This document shows positions 1 through 7,068 of a stretch of DNA of 13,026 nt, one piece after another. Positions within the stretch are counted from its first letter, which is position 1; the number at the start of each line of letters is the position of its first letter. Below the pieces are notes generated by a model, which had not been told where the DNA came from, searched no databases, and worked only from the letters and a program-made list of their open reading frames with translations. The position numbers were made by a program, and so were the translations under genes. This DNA comes from Candidatus Treponema excrementipullorum (GTDB lineage Bacteria > Spirochaetota > Spirochaetia > Treponematales > Treponemataceae). The stretch is from contig JAHLFV010000156.1 in NCBI GenBank assembly GCA_018883625.1, positions 1 to 13,026 of the forward strand. The letters run 5' to 3'.

Positions 1-256
1 GTAAAGCTGTAAAAATAACATCGGAGGACTCTACTACCTCTTCCGCAGAAGAAAGCACTCCTGTAGTCTTGCTGCACAACTCCCCTTCTTGGGAGTCACA
101 CAATCCAAAAAGATTTTGATACATGCCTTCCAACTGTTGCCCTTCAAAACTGACAGAACTCACATATATTTTTTTTATTTTAGGATGTTTCAGTAATAAA
201 CGAACAAGCTCTACCCCGGCGTATCCTGTTGCTCCAATAATACCCGCAGAAATCAT
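1..256 (-). CDS. argC: N-acetyl-gamma-glutamyl-phosphate reductase, N-terminal part (cut by window edge)
   Basis: ArgC performs the NADPH-dependent reduction of N-acetyl-glutamyl phosphate to the semialdehyde, the third step of arginine synthesis in the cytoplasm. Only the first 85 residues are present. They begin MISAGIIGATGYAGVELVRL, which is the classic ArgC nucleotide-binding start with the GATGYAG glycine loop, followed by residues expected of the Rossmann half (SSVSFEGQ, then a VVESSDVIFTAL strand near the edge). The catalytic cysteine lies outside the window. The ATG at 256 has a well-placed AAGGTGAG ribosome binding site that overlaps the stop codon of the upstream secreted-protein gene, so the two are probably co-transcribed and coupled. 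Host-restricted treponemes such as T. pallidum lack arginine synthesis, so an argC gene points to a more biosynthetically able relative (inference). Confidence 0.9.
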   Translation of the reverse strand, partial: MISAGIIGATGYAGVELVRLLLKHPKIKKIYVSSVSFEGQQLEGMYQNLFGLCDSQEGELCSKTTGVLSSAEEVVESSDVIFTAL

Positions 257-268
257 TTTGTTCTCACC

Positions 269-961
269 TTATTTATCTACAACAGCTGTTTCTACCATGT
301 ATCTGACAGAAACTCCCGTACTGTCTTCCACAGTTTTTTCTACCACAAACACTACCCCTTTCCCGTCGGGAGTGGTAAATATTCTGTTGATGGAATAATT
401 CGTAACACCTTTTCGTTTGATCTCAGGATTTCCTGCTACAAAACGGGACAAGACGCTACCATCTTCTGTTTTCTTTTCTACTTTAATGTAAAAAGATGAA
501 TCGGTATTCGCACCCTTTCCTCTGTAGAGAGCTTCAACTTTTACATGATAAAACACAGGTTCGTCAACACTTTCAAAATCTTTAAAAACTATCTCTTCAT
601 CATCAACGCCCTCACTTTGTTTCAAATAGAGTAATGAGGAAGATGATACCGGAGTAAGATTATATGGTTTCAAAAAATCTTGAGCTCTTTGTGTAACCTG
701 TGAAAAAACCTGTTGGGCAGATTTTCCGGTAACACCTTTTGAAGTAAAAACTCCGTTTTTTACAAAATCGTTTTTTGCTACATCAACAGTATAAATCTCT
801 GCATAGGGCAGAAATGTCTTATCAGTAGTACCGTACTGACCAAAGACATATACCGATCCATCCTGAGAAAACCCCATATCTTCAAAAGTGGCCACATCAC
901 CGGCAAAAACACTAAAAGACACCGCTAATAAAAAAAAGCTTAACAAGATTTTTTTCTTCAT
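269..961 (-). CDS. Secreted DUF2259-family protein
   Basis: This is a predicted exported protein of 230 residues with no known biochemical role. It starts with a clear signal peptide: basic MKKK, a hydrophobic core, and a likely cleavage after VFA at about residue 20. The mature part has the look of the DUF2259 'predicted secreted protein' family. Early comes GFSQDGSVYVFGQYG followed by LPYAEIYTVDV, and late comes a VEDSTGVSVRYMVET segment close to the C-terminus. No catalytic motif and no lipobox are evident, so it should be a soluble periplasmic protein. The ATG at 961 is preceded by AAGGA at good spacing. It lies 12 bases upstream of argC and is transcribed divergently from the membrane protein gene at 1054. 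The family assignment is from recalled motif pattern; the cell location is well supported by the signal sequence. Confidence 0.75.
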   Translation of the reverse strand: MKKKILLSFFLLAVSFSVFAGDVATFEDMGFSQDGSVYVFGQYGTTDKTFLPYAEIYTVDVAKNDFVKNGVFTSKGVTGKSAQQVFSQVTQRAQDFLKPYNLTPVSSSSLLYLKQSEGVDDEEIVFKDFESVDEPVFYHVKVEALYRGKGANTDSSFYIKVEKKTEDGSVLSRFVAGNPEIKRKGVTNYSINRIFTTPDGKGVVFVVEKTVEDSTGVSVRYMVETAVVDK

Positions 962-1018
962 ATATAGTTCCTTGTGAAAAATATCTATACCTTCACTATC
1001 GGCTGTACAAAATTCATC

Positions 1019-1047
1019 TTTACATAATTTTCCGTTCAGAGTATGCT
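1019..1047 (+). promoter_or_regulatory. Candidate sigma70 promoter abutting the membrane-protein ATG
   Basis: TTTACA (1019-1024), a 17-base spacer and TATGCT (1042-1047) lie directly upstream of the ATG at 1054. The predicted transcription start falls on or next to the A of that ATG, which would make the message leaderless. The -10 match is only 4 of 6 and the region is AT-rich, so chance remains possible. Confidence 0.35.
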
Positions 1048-1053
1048 TAGTCT

Positions 1054-1881
1054 ATGACTCTTGTTTTCAGAAATAAGCTCTTATTGGTTTTACTTTCCAT
1101 TTTAATCTTGTTTTTACTTGTTACAGGTATTTATTTTGTTTATGCTATTGCAACAAAGGGCTTGTTTATTCCCACGGAGGTTCGTCGTCTCATTGACCTA
1201 CCAAACATCCTTTTTTTCCGCTATAATTTTTTTGCAGCCATAGGTTCTTCTTTTATTCTTTTTTTATATTCCATGGTTACCATGTACATTTGTTACCGAA
1301 ATTTTGAAAAAACCCAAGCTGCAGAGATAATTTATTTTGTAGGTTTTTGTATTGGATGTGCACTGGAAGGGTTCAGAATTTGGTTACCGGTTCTTAATGT
1401 TTGGTCCAATTTTTCCACCGTTTTTCTGTTTTTTGGAAAATCGATTTTTTTTGGAAGATTTATCGCTATTCTCAATTTATCAACCATGGCAATATTATCA
1501 AAAGACCAAAACGGTCAACAATTTTACGACAGTAGCCTTGTGATTATTATAGCGGCAGCTGCTCTTCTAGCAAATACCATCCCTATCGATACAGTTTTAA
1601 TTCCTTCCAACTGCAGCGTCAGTTTTGGCTTTGAGAAATCCTACATAGTTCTTTCCATCGTCTGTATTTTGGCAAGCTTTGTTACGGTATTTATCCATGC
1701 ACAAAATATCGGCAGCAGAGAATATTCAAAATCAGCTATAGGATTCCTTGTTCTAGCTATAGGATATATCATCCTCACTCAGACAGACTCCGTGGTTGCC
1801 TTTCTTCTTGGAACAGTTGCGCTTATTACAGGTACTGTAAAGTTTTTGTGGAATTTACACAAATTTCATACTTGGAAATAA
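1054..1881 (+). CDS. Multi-pass inner-membrane protein of unknown function
   Basis: I do not recognise this 275-residue protein as a named family. It is strongly hydrophobic, with about seven to eight predicted transmembrane helices at roughly residues 8-32, 57-81, 91-113, 122-147, 161-182, 196-216, 226-242 and 246-267. The connecting loops are short and carry scattered basic residues, and the tail is basic (LHKFHTWK). No signal-transduction output domain, transporter signature or lipobox is visible. It could be a stand-alone sensor-like module or a spirochaete-specific envelope protein. The ATG at 1054 lacks a convincing ribosome binding site. It overlaps the stop of a four-codon upstream frame (ATG at 1043, TGA at 1055-1057) as ATGA. 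The gene is single, and its end overlaps convergently with the lipid kinase-like gene on the other strand. Coding is supported by a long open frame and consistent hydrophobic periodicity. Confidence 0.72.
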   Translation: MTLVFRNKLLLVLLSILILFLLVTGIYFVYAIATKGLFIPTEVRRLIDLPNILFFRYNFFAAIGSSFILFLYSMVTMYICYRNFEKTQAAEIIYFVGFCIGCALEGFRIWLPVLNVWSNFSTVFLFFGKSIFFGRFIAILNLSTMAILSKDQNGQQFYDSSLVIIIAAAALLANTIPIDTVLIPSNCSVSFGFEKSYIVLSIVCILASFVTVFIHAQNIGSREYSKSAIGFLVLAIGYIILTQTDSVVAFLLGTVALITGTVKFLWNLHKFHTWK

Positions 1882-2501
1882 AATTCGCATAGAGATGCAA
1901 TAGCTACGGGAATTAATAGGTTGTCAAAGTCTTTTAAAGGGATCAGTTCAATAATCATTCCTGCAATGGCACATCCCAAGGCTACTTCAAAGTTTTTTGT
2001 GACACAAAAAGTAGCAATAAAAATAGCCCCAAAACAGGAAAAACTTCCGGCTACGGTTTTTCCCTTCGTAAAGGGAATTTTAATATGCCCCCATAGTTTA
2101 CCTACCAAACTAGCCAAACCGTCTCCAAAAGCCAAAGATAAAATCCCCACCGTTGCCGGTATGGGAGGAAATAGGGCTGCCGTAAATAAAATACCCAAGA
2201 CTAAAGTAACCGGACCTAAAACAAATTTATTCTCATCCCGTTTTCTTGCCGCAACCGATGTGATTGCAGAAATAAATGGAACTTCAACACCTCTGTATCG
2301 TAAGGATTCTGCTACGGAATACACAATCAGAGAAAGGAGAAGCAAAATCATGGTTGGTACATACCAAAGACTAAGGAACAAAGGAACAAGAGCCGCACAC
2401 ATATGGATCGCCTTTCTGAATAACTCCTTTTGTATGGCGTTTATTCTTTGACGAGTTTCTATTCCGTTCAAAATACTGGTATATTTTCTTTTTCCTTTCA
2501 A
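1866..2501 (-). CDS. SEC59/DGK1-type CTP-dependent lipid kinase or phosphatidate cytidylyltransferase-like membrane protein
   Basis: This is a polytopic membrane protein of 211 residues in the dolichol/phytol/diacylglycerol kinase superfamily (related to CTP transferases). Family hallmarks are visible: ELFRKAIHM at residues 26-34 with the basic/His cluster, the AFGDGLASLVGK nucleotide-binding segment at 124-135, KTVAGS at 148-153, and DFDNLLIPV at 191-199. The rest forms about five to six hydrophobic helices. The likely reaction is CTP-dependent phosphorylation of a membrane lipid alcohol such as diacylglycerol or a polyprenol, but the substrate cannot be told from sequence. Translation probably starts at a TTG (2499-2501), since AAGGA sits seven bases upstream and no better ATG exists. 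It follows the TPR membrane protein by 15 bases and should be its co-transcribed partner. Its stop overlaps the opposing gene by 16 bases, and no terminator is visible between them. Confidence 0.82.
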   Translation of the reverse strand: MKGKRKYTSILNGIETRQRINAIQKELFRKAIHMCAALVPLFLSLWYVPTMILLLLSLIVYSVAESLRYRGVEVPFISAITSVAARKRDENKFVLGPVTLVLGILFTAALFPPIPATVGILSLAFGDGLASLVGKLWGHIKIPFTKGKTVAGSFSCFGAIFIATFCVTKNFEVALGCAIAGMIIELIPLKDFDNLLIPVAIASLCEFYFQV

Positions 2502-2516
2502 TACTCTGTCCTTACC

Positions 2517-5500
2517 CTATCGCTTAAAAACCTCTCCTTCCAACATAACAGGTATTTCCATGTATATGGCAGGTTCATATTCTGACAGAGGAGCTGTCAT
2601 ATATGCAATATTTCTTTCAGCAAGGTTACTTCCCGGCAAACGGATCATAGTTTCAGGATTTCGTGTTAAAGCATCCCAAGCCCGCAATGAAGCAGTAAAG
2701 TTCGCCAATGCCTCGCCGTTAAGAGAACTGTCTCCTATTTGCTGTGCTAAACGATATTGCGTTACTCCCAAATTGTTAGAAGCCATAAGGTATACGTTCA
2801 CAATATCTCCGTGAACTTCATTTACCTGAGGCAACATAATATTGTATCGAACCCGTTGATTCTCTAACAAAACCATCAACCGCTCGTAATAGCCCTGTGC
2901 GGCATAATTATCCCCACGAATAGAAAGAGTATTTCCTAAAGCCAACAGAGCATGGGTATCGTTGGGTTTTCCTTCAACAGTTTTAATAAAGGCACCGACT
3001 GCTTCTGTGTACTCCTTCTGAGTGTAATATATGTACCCCATCTTATATCTGATGGAAGCAGTGTCATTATCTGTATCTACAGATACTTTATAACTTTTCA
3101 GAGCTTCGTCAAAATCGCCGGTGATAAAATAACACAAATCACCTAAAGAAGCATATAACTTGCCCACATTTTTATTTCCCTGAAGCCCAGCAGCCTTTTC
3201 TTCCTCAAAAAGGCTAATACCTTTTCTGTAAAATTCCTCTGCCTCTATGTACTCCTCATCCTCCATACCTATATCTCCTAAAAGACGATAGGCATTGATG
3301 TGATTAAGTACTCGAGCCTTAGTTCTGAAAGGATACTTCTCAAATGCATCCAAAGAAAGAAGCAACCACTCTTTTGCTGGAATGTAATTCTTTGAATTCA
3401 AGAAATACAATCCCATATTGTATGTACTTTCAGGAATTTCTGGAGCCAGTTTTACAGCCCGTTCCAACAATTCCCGTACGTCCTCTATGTAGACCAATAG
3501 CTTTTCATCGGCTGGAGCAATATTACCGGACACTTTATCCAACAGATAACCGCTCAATTCAACCAAATCCTGTCCACCCAAAGATTTTTTCCGAGGATAG
3601 AAATAATCTTTAAGCTGCAATACATTTCGCAAGTCATCGGTTCTAATATAGTACCGCAATAATCGAGCCAAATAAGGATCTTTTTGTCCGTACAGGCTGA
3701 TGATATCGGAATATACTTCGTAAGCTTCATCTAATTTCCTGGGATCTTTGTCGGAACCCCACTCCAAAAAGATGTCTCCCAAAAGCAACATGCCGTCTTT
3801 ATCATTAATGTAATAATCTAAAACTTCACGACGGACAACATTTTCTGCATTTTCATAGTTACGCAACTGGTACAATTCCATTTCGGCATATTTTAATCCC
3901 ATTTTTTTATCATGATTAAAATACCGTAAACCAGATTGATACACTAATCGAGCCCGCTCGTACTGTTTATGATTACTATATCCCTCGGCATATTTGAAAA
4001 ACCATCTTTTTTGACGTTGATAGGATGACGCCTCATCGAACAATTCTTCTGACTGAGGATAAGCCCCTGTTTCTAGCAACGCATATCCCTCTTTATAGAT
4101 GGAATTGGCCTTTGCGGGAATATAGATAAAGTTCTTGGCAAATAAAAATATCAAAAACAAAATACAGGCACTTAACAAACCTATTATGGCAGCCGGTATA
4201 ATTCTGTTCTTGAGTTGATATTCTGCAGACTTTTTGTATTCTTCATATTGGGCAACTGTTCTTCGTTCAAATTCTCTGGGAACAGGAATATTAATATCTA
4301 AAAGTTTTTCTAGATGACTTGCCAAGTGTCTAGCAGAAACCTTTTTTATAACTTTTTGGATCACATCGTAGACAACTTCATCTTTAAATTCGTCACCTAC
4401 GATAAACTTTTCGATTTCTATACGCAAGTTTAAGGGGTAATCTTTCAAGTTACGTAAAAAGGCTTCGTATTCCTTATCTGTTAAAGTATTCTTTTCTGCC
4501 TTTTCCGTAGAAGAAGTACGACGCTTGGGTTTAGCGCTGACCGTACCAGGAGCTTGGTCGGAAAAACCGGGGATCGCAAAATCATCAAAGTTGGTGGCAT
4601 CACCAAAATCTTCTCCGGCGAAGGGATCATCGGGAGCGTCAAAGACTTCAATGGGGGTGTCTTCCATCCCAGTGTTTTCCGTAACATCATCCGACTGATT
4701 TGGCACATCCTCATCGGGAACGGTAAATTTTGCCAACTCATCATTATCTATACCTGAACCAGTATGCTCTTCCCCGTCAAAGTCCGGCAAGTCAAATCCG
4801 CCGGTACCTATATCACCTATATCCGCTGCTTTTTCGGGAGCACCATCTTCATCATTGACTAAGGAGTCTACATCTGAGTCTGATGTCTCAGGCACGGTTT
4901 CATCGGTAGCTGACTGAACGGTATCGGTATTGTCGGTAACAGGTGCATCAAAATCGGGAATATCAAAGTCCGGCAAGTCAAATCCACCGGTACCTATATC
5001 CATTGCTTTTTCGGGAGCACCATCTTCATTATTAACTAAGGAGTCAACGTCCAAGTCTGTTGTCTCAGGCACGGTTTCATCGGTAGCTGTCTGAACGGTA
5101 TCGGTATTGTCGGTAACAGGTACGTCAAAATCAGGAATATCAAAGTCCGGCAAGTCAAATCCGCCGGTACCTATATCACCTATATCCGTTGCTTTTTCGG
5201 GAGCACCATCTTTATCATTGACTAAGGAGTCTACATCTGAGTCTGATGTCTCAGGAACTGATTCATCGGTAGCTGACTGAACGGTATCGGTATTGTCGGT
5301 AACAGGTGCGTCAAAATCGGGAATATCAAAGTCCGGCAAGTCAAATCCGCCGGTACCTATATCACCTATATCCGCTGCTTTTTCGGGAGCACCATCTTTA
5401 TCACTGAGTAGGGAGTCAACGTCCAAGTCTGTTGTCTCAGGCACGGTTTCATCGGTAGCTGACTGAACGGTATCGGTATTGTCGGTAACAGGTGCATCAA

Positions 5501-6248
5501 AATCGGGAATATCAAAGTCAGGAATATTAAAATCCGTCACAGGATCTGTCGGTATATTCCCCAAATCAGACGATGTATCATCATGAACTACGGGATCCTC
5601 CGTAACAGGTGATGTTTCAGAAAAAATATCATCATCAAAGCCGGATAAATCAAAATCATCAATATCTTCTGCAACTTCCGGTACTACCAAAGGTTCATTC
5701 ACTTCGTTAAAGGTAGGAACATCAAATCCGGCAGTGTTATCCGCTGTATCTGTGTTTTGGGAATCACTCGCACCGCCTTTATCTGAACTCGGTGTATCGT
5801 TGTCTTGAGGAACAGGATCATCCATCCCCACTACACTATCAGTATCGTTTAAGGGGAAATCTATATCAGGAATCGAAGAAGCTCCAGAGTCATCACCTGA
5901 AGTATTTTCCAACAAGGCTGCCAATTCTGGAAATGCACTGAAGTCAATATCACCGGTATCGGAAGTATCCAGTATACTGTCTAAATTCGGTTGTACACCC
6001 TCGCTTCCGGATGAAACAGCGTTTTCCACATCTGGAGCACTATCCACGTCTGCATCATTTTCTGTTGGTACATCTCCCCGCTCCAGAGGCATTCCCAAAA
6101 CAAAGTCCTGTGAGTCATCAGCTTCCGATATATGTTCCGGCAGAGGAACAGAAGATACTACTTCCCCCCGTTCTTTGCGGATATCAAGTTCTTTTCCTAA
6201 GTTTTTTACGTCTTCACTGAATTTTTTCAGTTGGTTTAATCCCGGCAT
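2517..6248 (-). CDS. Large single-pass TPR membrane protein with acidic repetitive N-terminal region (candidate flagellar collar/envelope scaffold)
   Basis: The protein has 1243 residues in four parts. A short basic/amphipathic head (1-30) is followed by a very acidic Asp/Pro/Thr/Ser-rich, probably disordered region to about 585, which contains four tandem units of about 62 residues (about 245-491). A conserved-looking helical segment (about 588-680, starting TDKEYEAFLRNLKDYPLN) comes next, then one transmembrane helix (about 684-710). The C-terminal half (about 713-1243) has several TPR-like helix pairs, for example AYPQSEELFDEA, GDFDEALKSYKVSV and KEYTEAVGAFIKTV. There is no signal peptide, so the acidic half is expected in the cytoplasm and the TPR half in the periplasm. 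This resembles spirochaete TPR proteins of the periplasmic flagellar collar (FlcA/BB0326 type in Borrelia), which is inference without alignment. No nearby flagellar genes support it. The GGAG before the ATG is 13 bases away, so translation initiation may be weak. A SEC59-type gene follows in the same transcript. Confidence 0.85.
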   Translation of the reverse strand: MPGLNQLKKFSEDVKNLGKELDIRKERGEVVSSVPLPEHISEADDSQDFVLGMPLERGDVPTENDADVDSAPDVENAVSSGSEGVQPNLDSILDTSDTGDIDFSAFPELAALLENTSGDDSGASSIPDIDFPLNDTDSVVGMDDPVPQDNDTPSSDKGGASDSQNTDTADNTAGFDVPTFNEVNEPLVVPEVAEDIDDFDLSGFDDDIFSETSPVTEDPVVHDDTSSDLGNIPTDPVTDFNIPDFDIPDFDAPVTDNTDTVQSATDETVPETTDLDVDSLLSDKDGAPEKAADIGDIGTGGFDLPDFDIPDFDAPVTDNTDTVQSATDESVPETSDSDVDSLVNDKDGAPEKATDIGDIGTGGFDLPDFDIPDFDVPVTDNTDTVQTATDETVPETTDLDVDSLVNNEDGAPEKAMDIGTGGFDLPDFDIPDFDAPVTDNTDTVQSATDETVPETSDSDVDSLVNDEDGAPEKAADIGDIGTGGFDLPDFDGEEHTGSGIDNDELAKFTVPDEDVPNQSDDVTENTGMEDTPIEVFDAPDDPFAGEDFGDATNFDDFAIPGFSDQAPGTVSAKPKRRTSSTEKAEKNTLTDKEYEAFLRNLKDYPLNLRIEIEKFIVGDEFKDEVVYDVIQKVIKKVSARHLASHLEKLLDINIPVPREFERRTVAQYEEYKKSAEYQLKNRIIPAAIIGLLSACILFLIFLFAKNFIYIPAKANSIYKEGYALLETGAYPQSEELFDEASSYQRQKRWFFKYAEGYSNHKQYERARLVYQSGLRYFNHDKKMGLKYAEMELYQLRNYENAENVVRREVLDYYINDKDGMLLLGDIFLEWGSDKDPRKLDEAYEVYSDIISLYGQKDPYLARLLRYYIRTDDLRNVLQLKDYFYPRKKSLGGQDLVELSGYLLDKVSGNIAPADEKLLVYIEDVRELLERAVKLAPEIPESTYNMGLYFLNSKNYIPAKEWLLLSLDAFEKYPFRTKARVLNHINAYRLLGDIGMEDEEYIEAEEFYRKGISLFEEEKAAGLQGNKNVGKLYASLGDLCYFITGDFDEALKSYKVSVDTDNDTASIRYKMGYIYYTQKEYTEAVGAFIKTVEGKPNDTHALLALGNTLSIRGDNYAAQGYYERLMVLLENQRVRYNIMLPQVNEVHGDIVNVYLMASNNLGVTQYRLAQQIGDSSLNGEALANFTASLRAWDALTRNPETMIRLPGSNLAERNIAYMTAPLSEYEPAIYMEIPVMLEGEVFKR
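4786..5520 (-). repeat. Four tandem in-frame repeats (186, 177, 186, 186 bp) in the TPR-protein gene
   Basis: Unit boundaries taken at the recurring ggcaagtcaaatcc lie at 4786, 4972, 5149 and 5335. Each unit encodes about 62 residues with FDLPDFDIPDFDAPV, VTDNTDTVQ, VPET, DVDSL, DGAPEK and DIGTGG segments. The 4972 unit lacks nine bases, giving DIG where the others have DIGDIG, which is consistent with slippage at a 9-base direct repeat. Units 4786 and 5149 share SDSDVDSL, while 4972 and 5335 share TDLDVDSL. This alternation suggests that a two-unit block was duplicated. A degenerate partial copy lies on each side. Confidence 0.95.
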
Positions 6249-6275
6249 TTTGTTAATTTTACTCCATATTGGATA

Positions 6276-6284
6276 TTTATAACA
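6276..6284 (-). promoter_or_regulatory. Extended -10 promoter candidate for the TPR-protein operon
   Basis: On the minus strand the sequence reads TGTTATAAA, matching the extended -10 pattern TGnTATAAT except for the last base. It would start transcription about 20-25 bases upstream of the ATG at 6248 and include the GGAG at 6261-6264. An alternative is TTGTTA (6280-6285), 18 bases, TAAAAT (6256-6261), which would put the start one base before the ATG. The two overlap and cannot both be optimal. Confidence 0.4.
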
Positions 6285-6328
6285 AGTATTCTTTAATAAT
6301 CTTCGGCTTTTTTTATCAGCCCTTTAGT

Positions 6329-6357
6329 TTTACAATAGCTTGTCCGATAAATATATT
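6329..6357 (+). promoter_or_regulatory. Candidate sigma70 promoter abutting the ATG at 6362
   Basis: TTTACA (6329-6334), a 17-base spacer and TATATT (6352-6357) lie four bases before the ATG at 6362. No Shine-Dalgarno sequence is present there. The same TTTACA-N17 layout occurs before the gene at 1054. A leaderless or nearly leaderless transcript is the simplest reading if the promoter is real. Confidence 0.4.
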
Positions 6358-6361
6358 ATCT

Positions 6362-7057
6362 ATGAAGAAGTGTATCTTGCTTTTTTTACTGTGTATATCA
6401 GTGCCTGTGATGGCCCAAGACTCATATATATATAATACTTTGGTTTCCACTATCAATAAAGTTGGGGCTCCTAGAGTTGAAGGGGATTACGTAATTTTTA
6501 CCGCAGAAGCCACTTCCCGTCACGTGGGAATAGCTTTCCAACATGAAGGTTTTAAAACCATTCATAACTTCCAACGGATTGACACAAAAGACACCGAAGA
6601 GAAGATTATTAATTCTCTGTACTTTTATGTTTTGGAAGTCCCCCAGGATTTAAAAACCGTTTCCTATCGCCTTGTTGTTGACGGATTATGGACTGTAGAT
6701 CCCCTTAATGCAAACAGGGTTTTCGATCAAAATATGGGACTTGTCTTGTCCACCGTTAATGTTCAGCGACAGGAAGTTCATGCTACAAAGGTTACTACAA
6801 ACAATACAGTTCGGTTCGTCTATCAGGGCGAAAGCGGACAACAAATACGTTTAGGTGGTTCTTTTACTAACTGGGATTCTTCCATCTACACCATGCGGGA
6901 AGTAGCTCCCGGTTTGTATCAACTTGACTTACCTCTTCCCCAAGGTACATATTACTACGCCTATTATCATGGCATTACCCCCCTTGTTGACAAAACGAAT
7001 CCTCAGCGTGCCTATACACCCGACGGTAAAGTTGCATCTGTTATAACCGTTCAGTAA
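6362..7057 (+). CDS. Secreted protein with two early-set/CBM48-like domains
   Basis: This is an exported protein of 231 residues from the chosen start. The open frame extends upstream to 6269, but residue 32 of that frame begins MKKCILLFLLCISVPVMA, a textbook signal peptide with cleavage after VMA (about residue 18). The start at 6362 is therefore preferred. The C-terminal half (about 147-230) resembles the immunoglobulin-like early-set domain of AMPK/isoamylase type (CBM48): QIRLGGSFTNWD at 161-172, then GLYQLDLPLPQGTYYYAYY. The first half (about 36-135) looks like a second, more diverged copy (YRLVVDGLWTVDPLN). No catalytic domain is present. CBM48 domains bind alpha-glucans, but glycan binding here is unproven and the fold may serve only structural contacts. 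It precedes the NFACT gene by 11 bases and is probably co-transcribed with it. Confidence 0.78.
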   Translation: MKKCILLFLLCISVPVMAQDSYIYNTLVSTINKVGAPRVEGDYVIFTAEATSRHVGIAFQHEGFKTIHNFQRIDTKDTEEKIINSLYFYVLEVPQDLKTVSYRLVVDGLWTVDPLNANRVFDQNMGLVLSTVNVQRQEVHATKVTTNNTVRFVYQGESGQQIRLGGSFTNWDSSIYTMREVAPGLYQLDLPLPQGTYYYAYYHGITPLVDKTNPQRAYTPDGKVASVITVQ

Positions 7058-7068
7058 CAGGAAAATGT

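Noticed and set aside
123..398. Plus-strand open frame spanning the argC start
   Set aside because: It is antisense to both argC and the DUF2259-like gene, which have signal peptide, family motifs and ribosome binding sites.
984..1010. Possible minus-strand promoter TTGTAC-N15-TATAGA for the DUF2259-like gene
   Set aside because: The 15-base spacing is outside the normal range and both boxes are partial matches. A promoter must exist in this divergent gap but I cannot place it.
1921..2451. Open frame of 176 codons on the plus strand
   Set aside because: It lies opposite the SEC59-type gene, which carries clear family motifs. The plus-strand product is Lys/Pro-rich without recognisable features.
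4481..4744. Open frame of 87 codons on the minus strand in another frame of the TPR gene
   Set aside because: It is an alternate frame inside the long acidic coding region with no ribosome binding site or family signal.
4786..5520. Regularly spaced repeats resembling a CRISPR array or minisatellite
   Set aside because: Units are 177-186 bases, homologous along their full length, and multiples of three inside a long open frame. There are no unique spacers, so this is a coding repeat.
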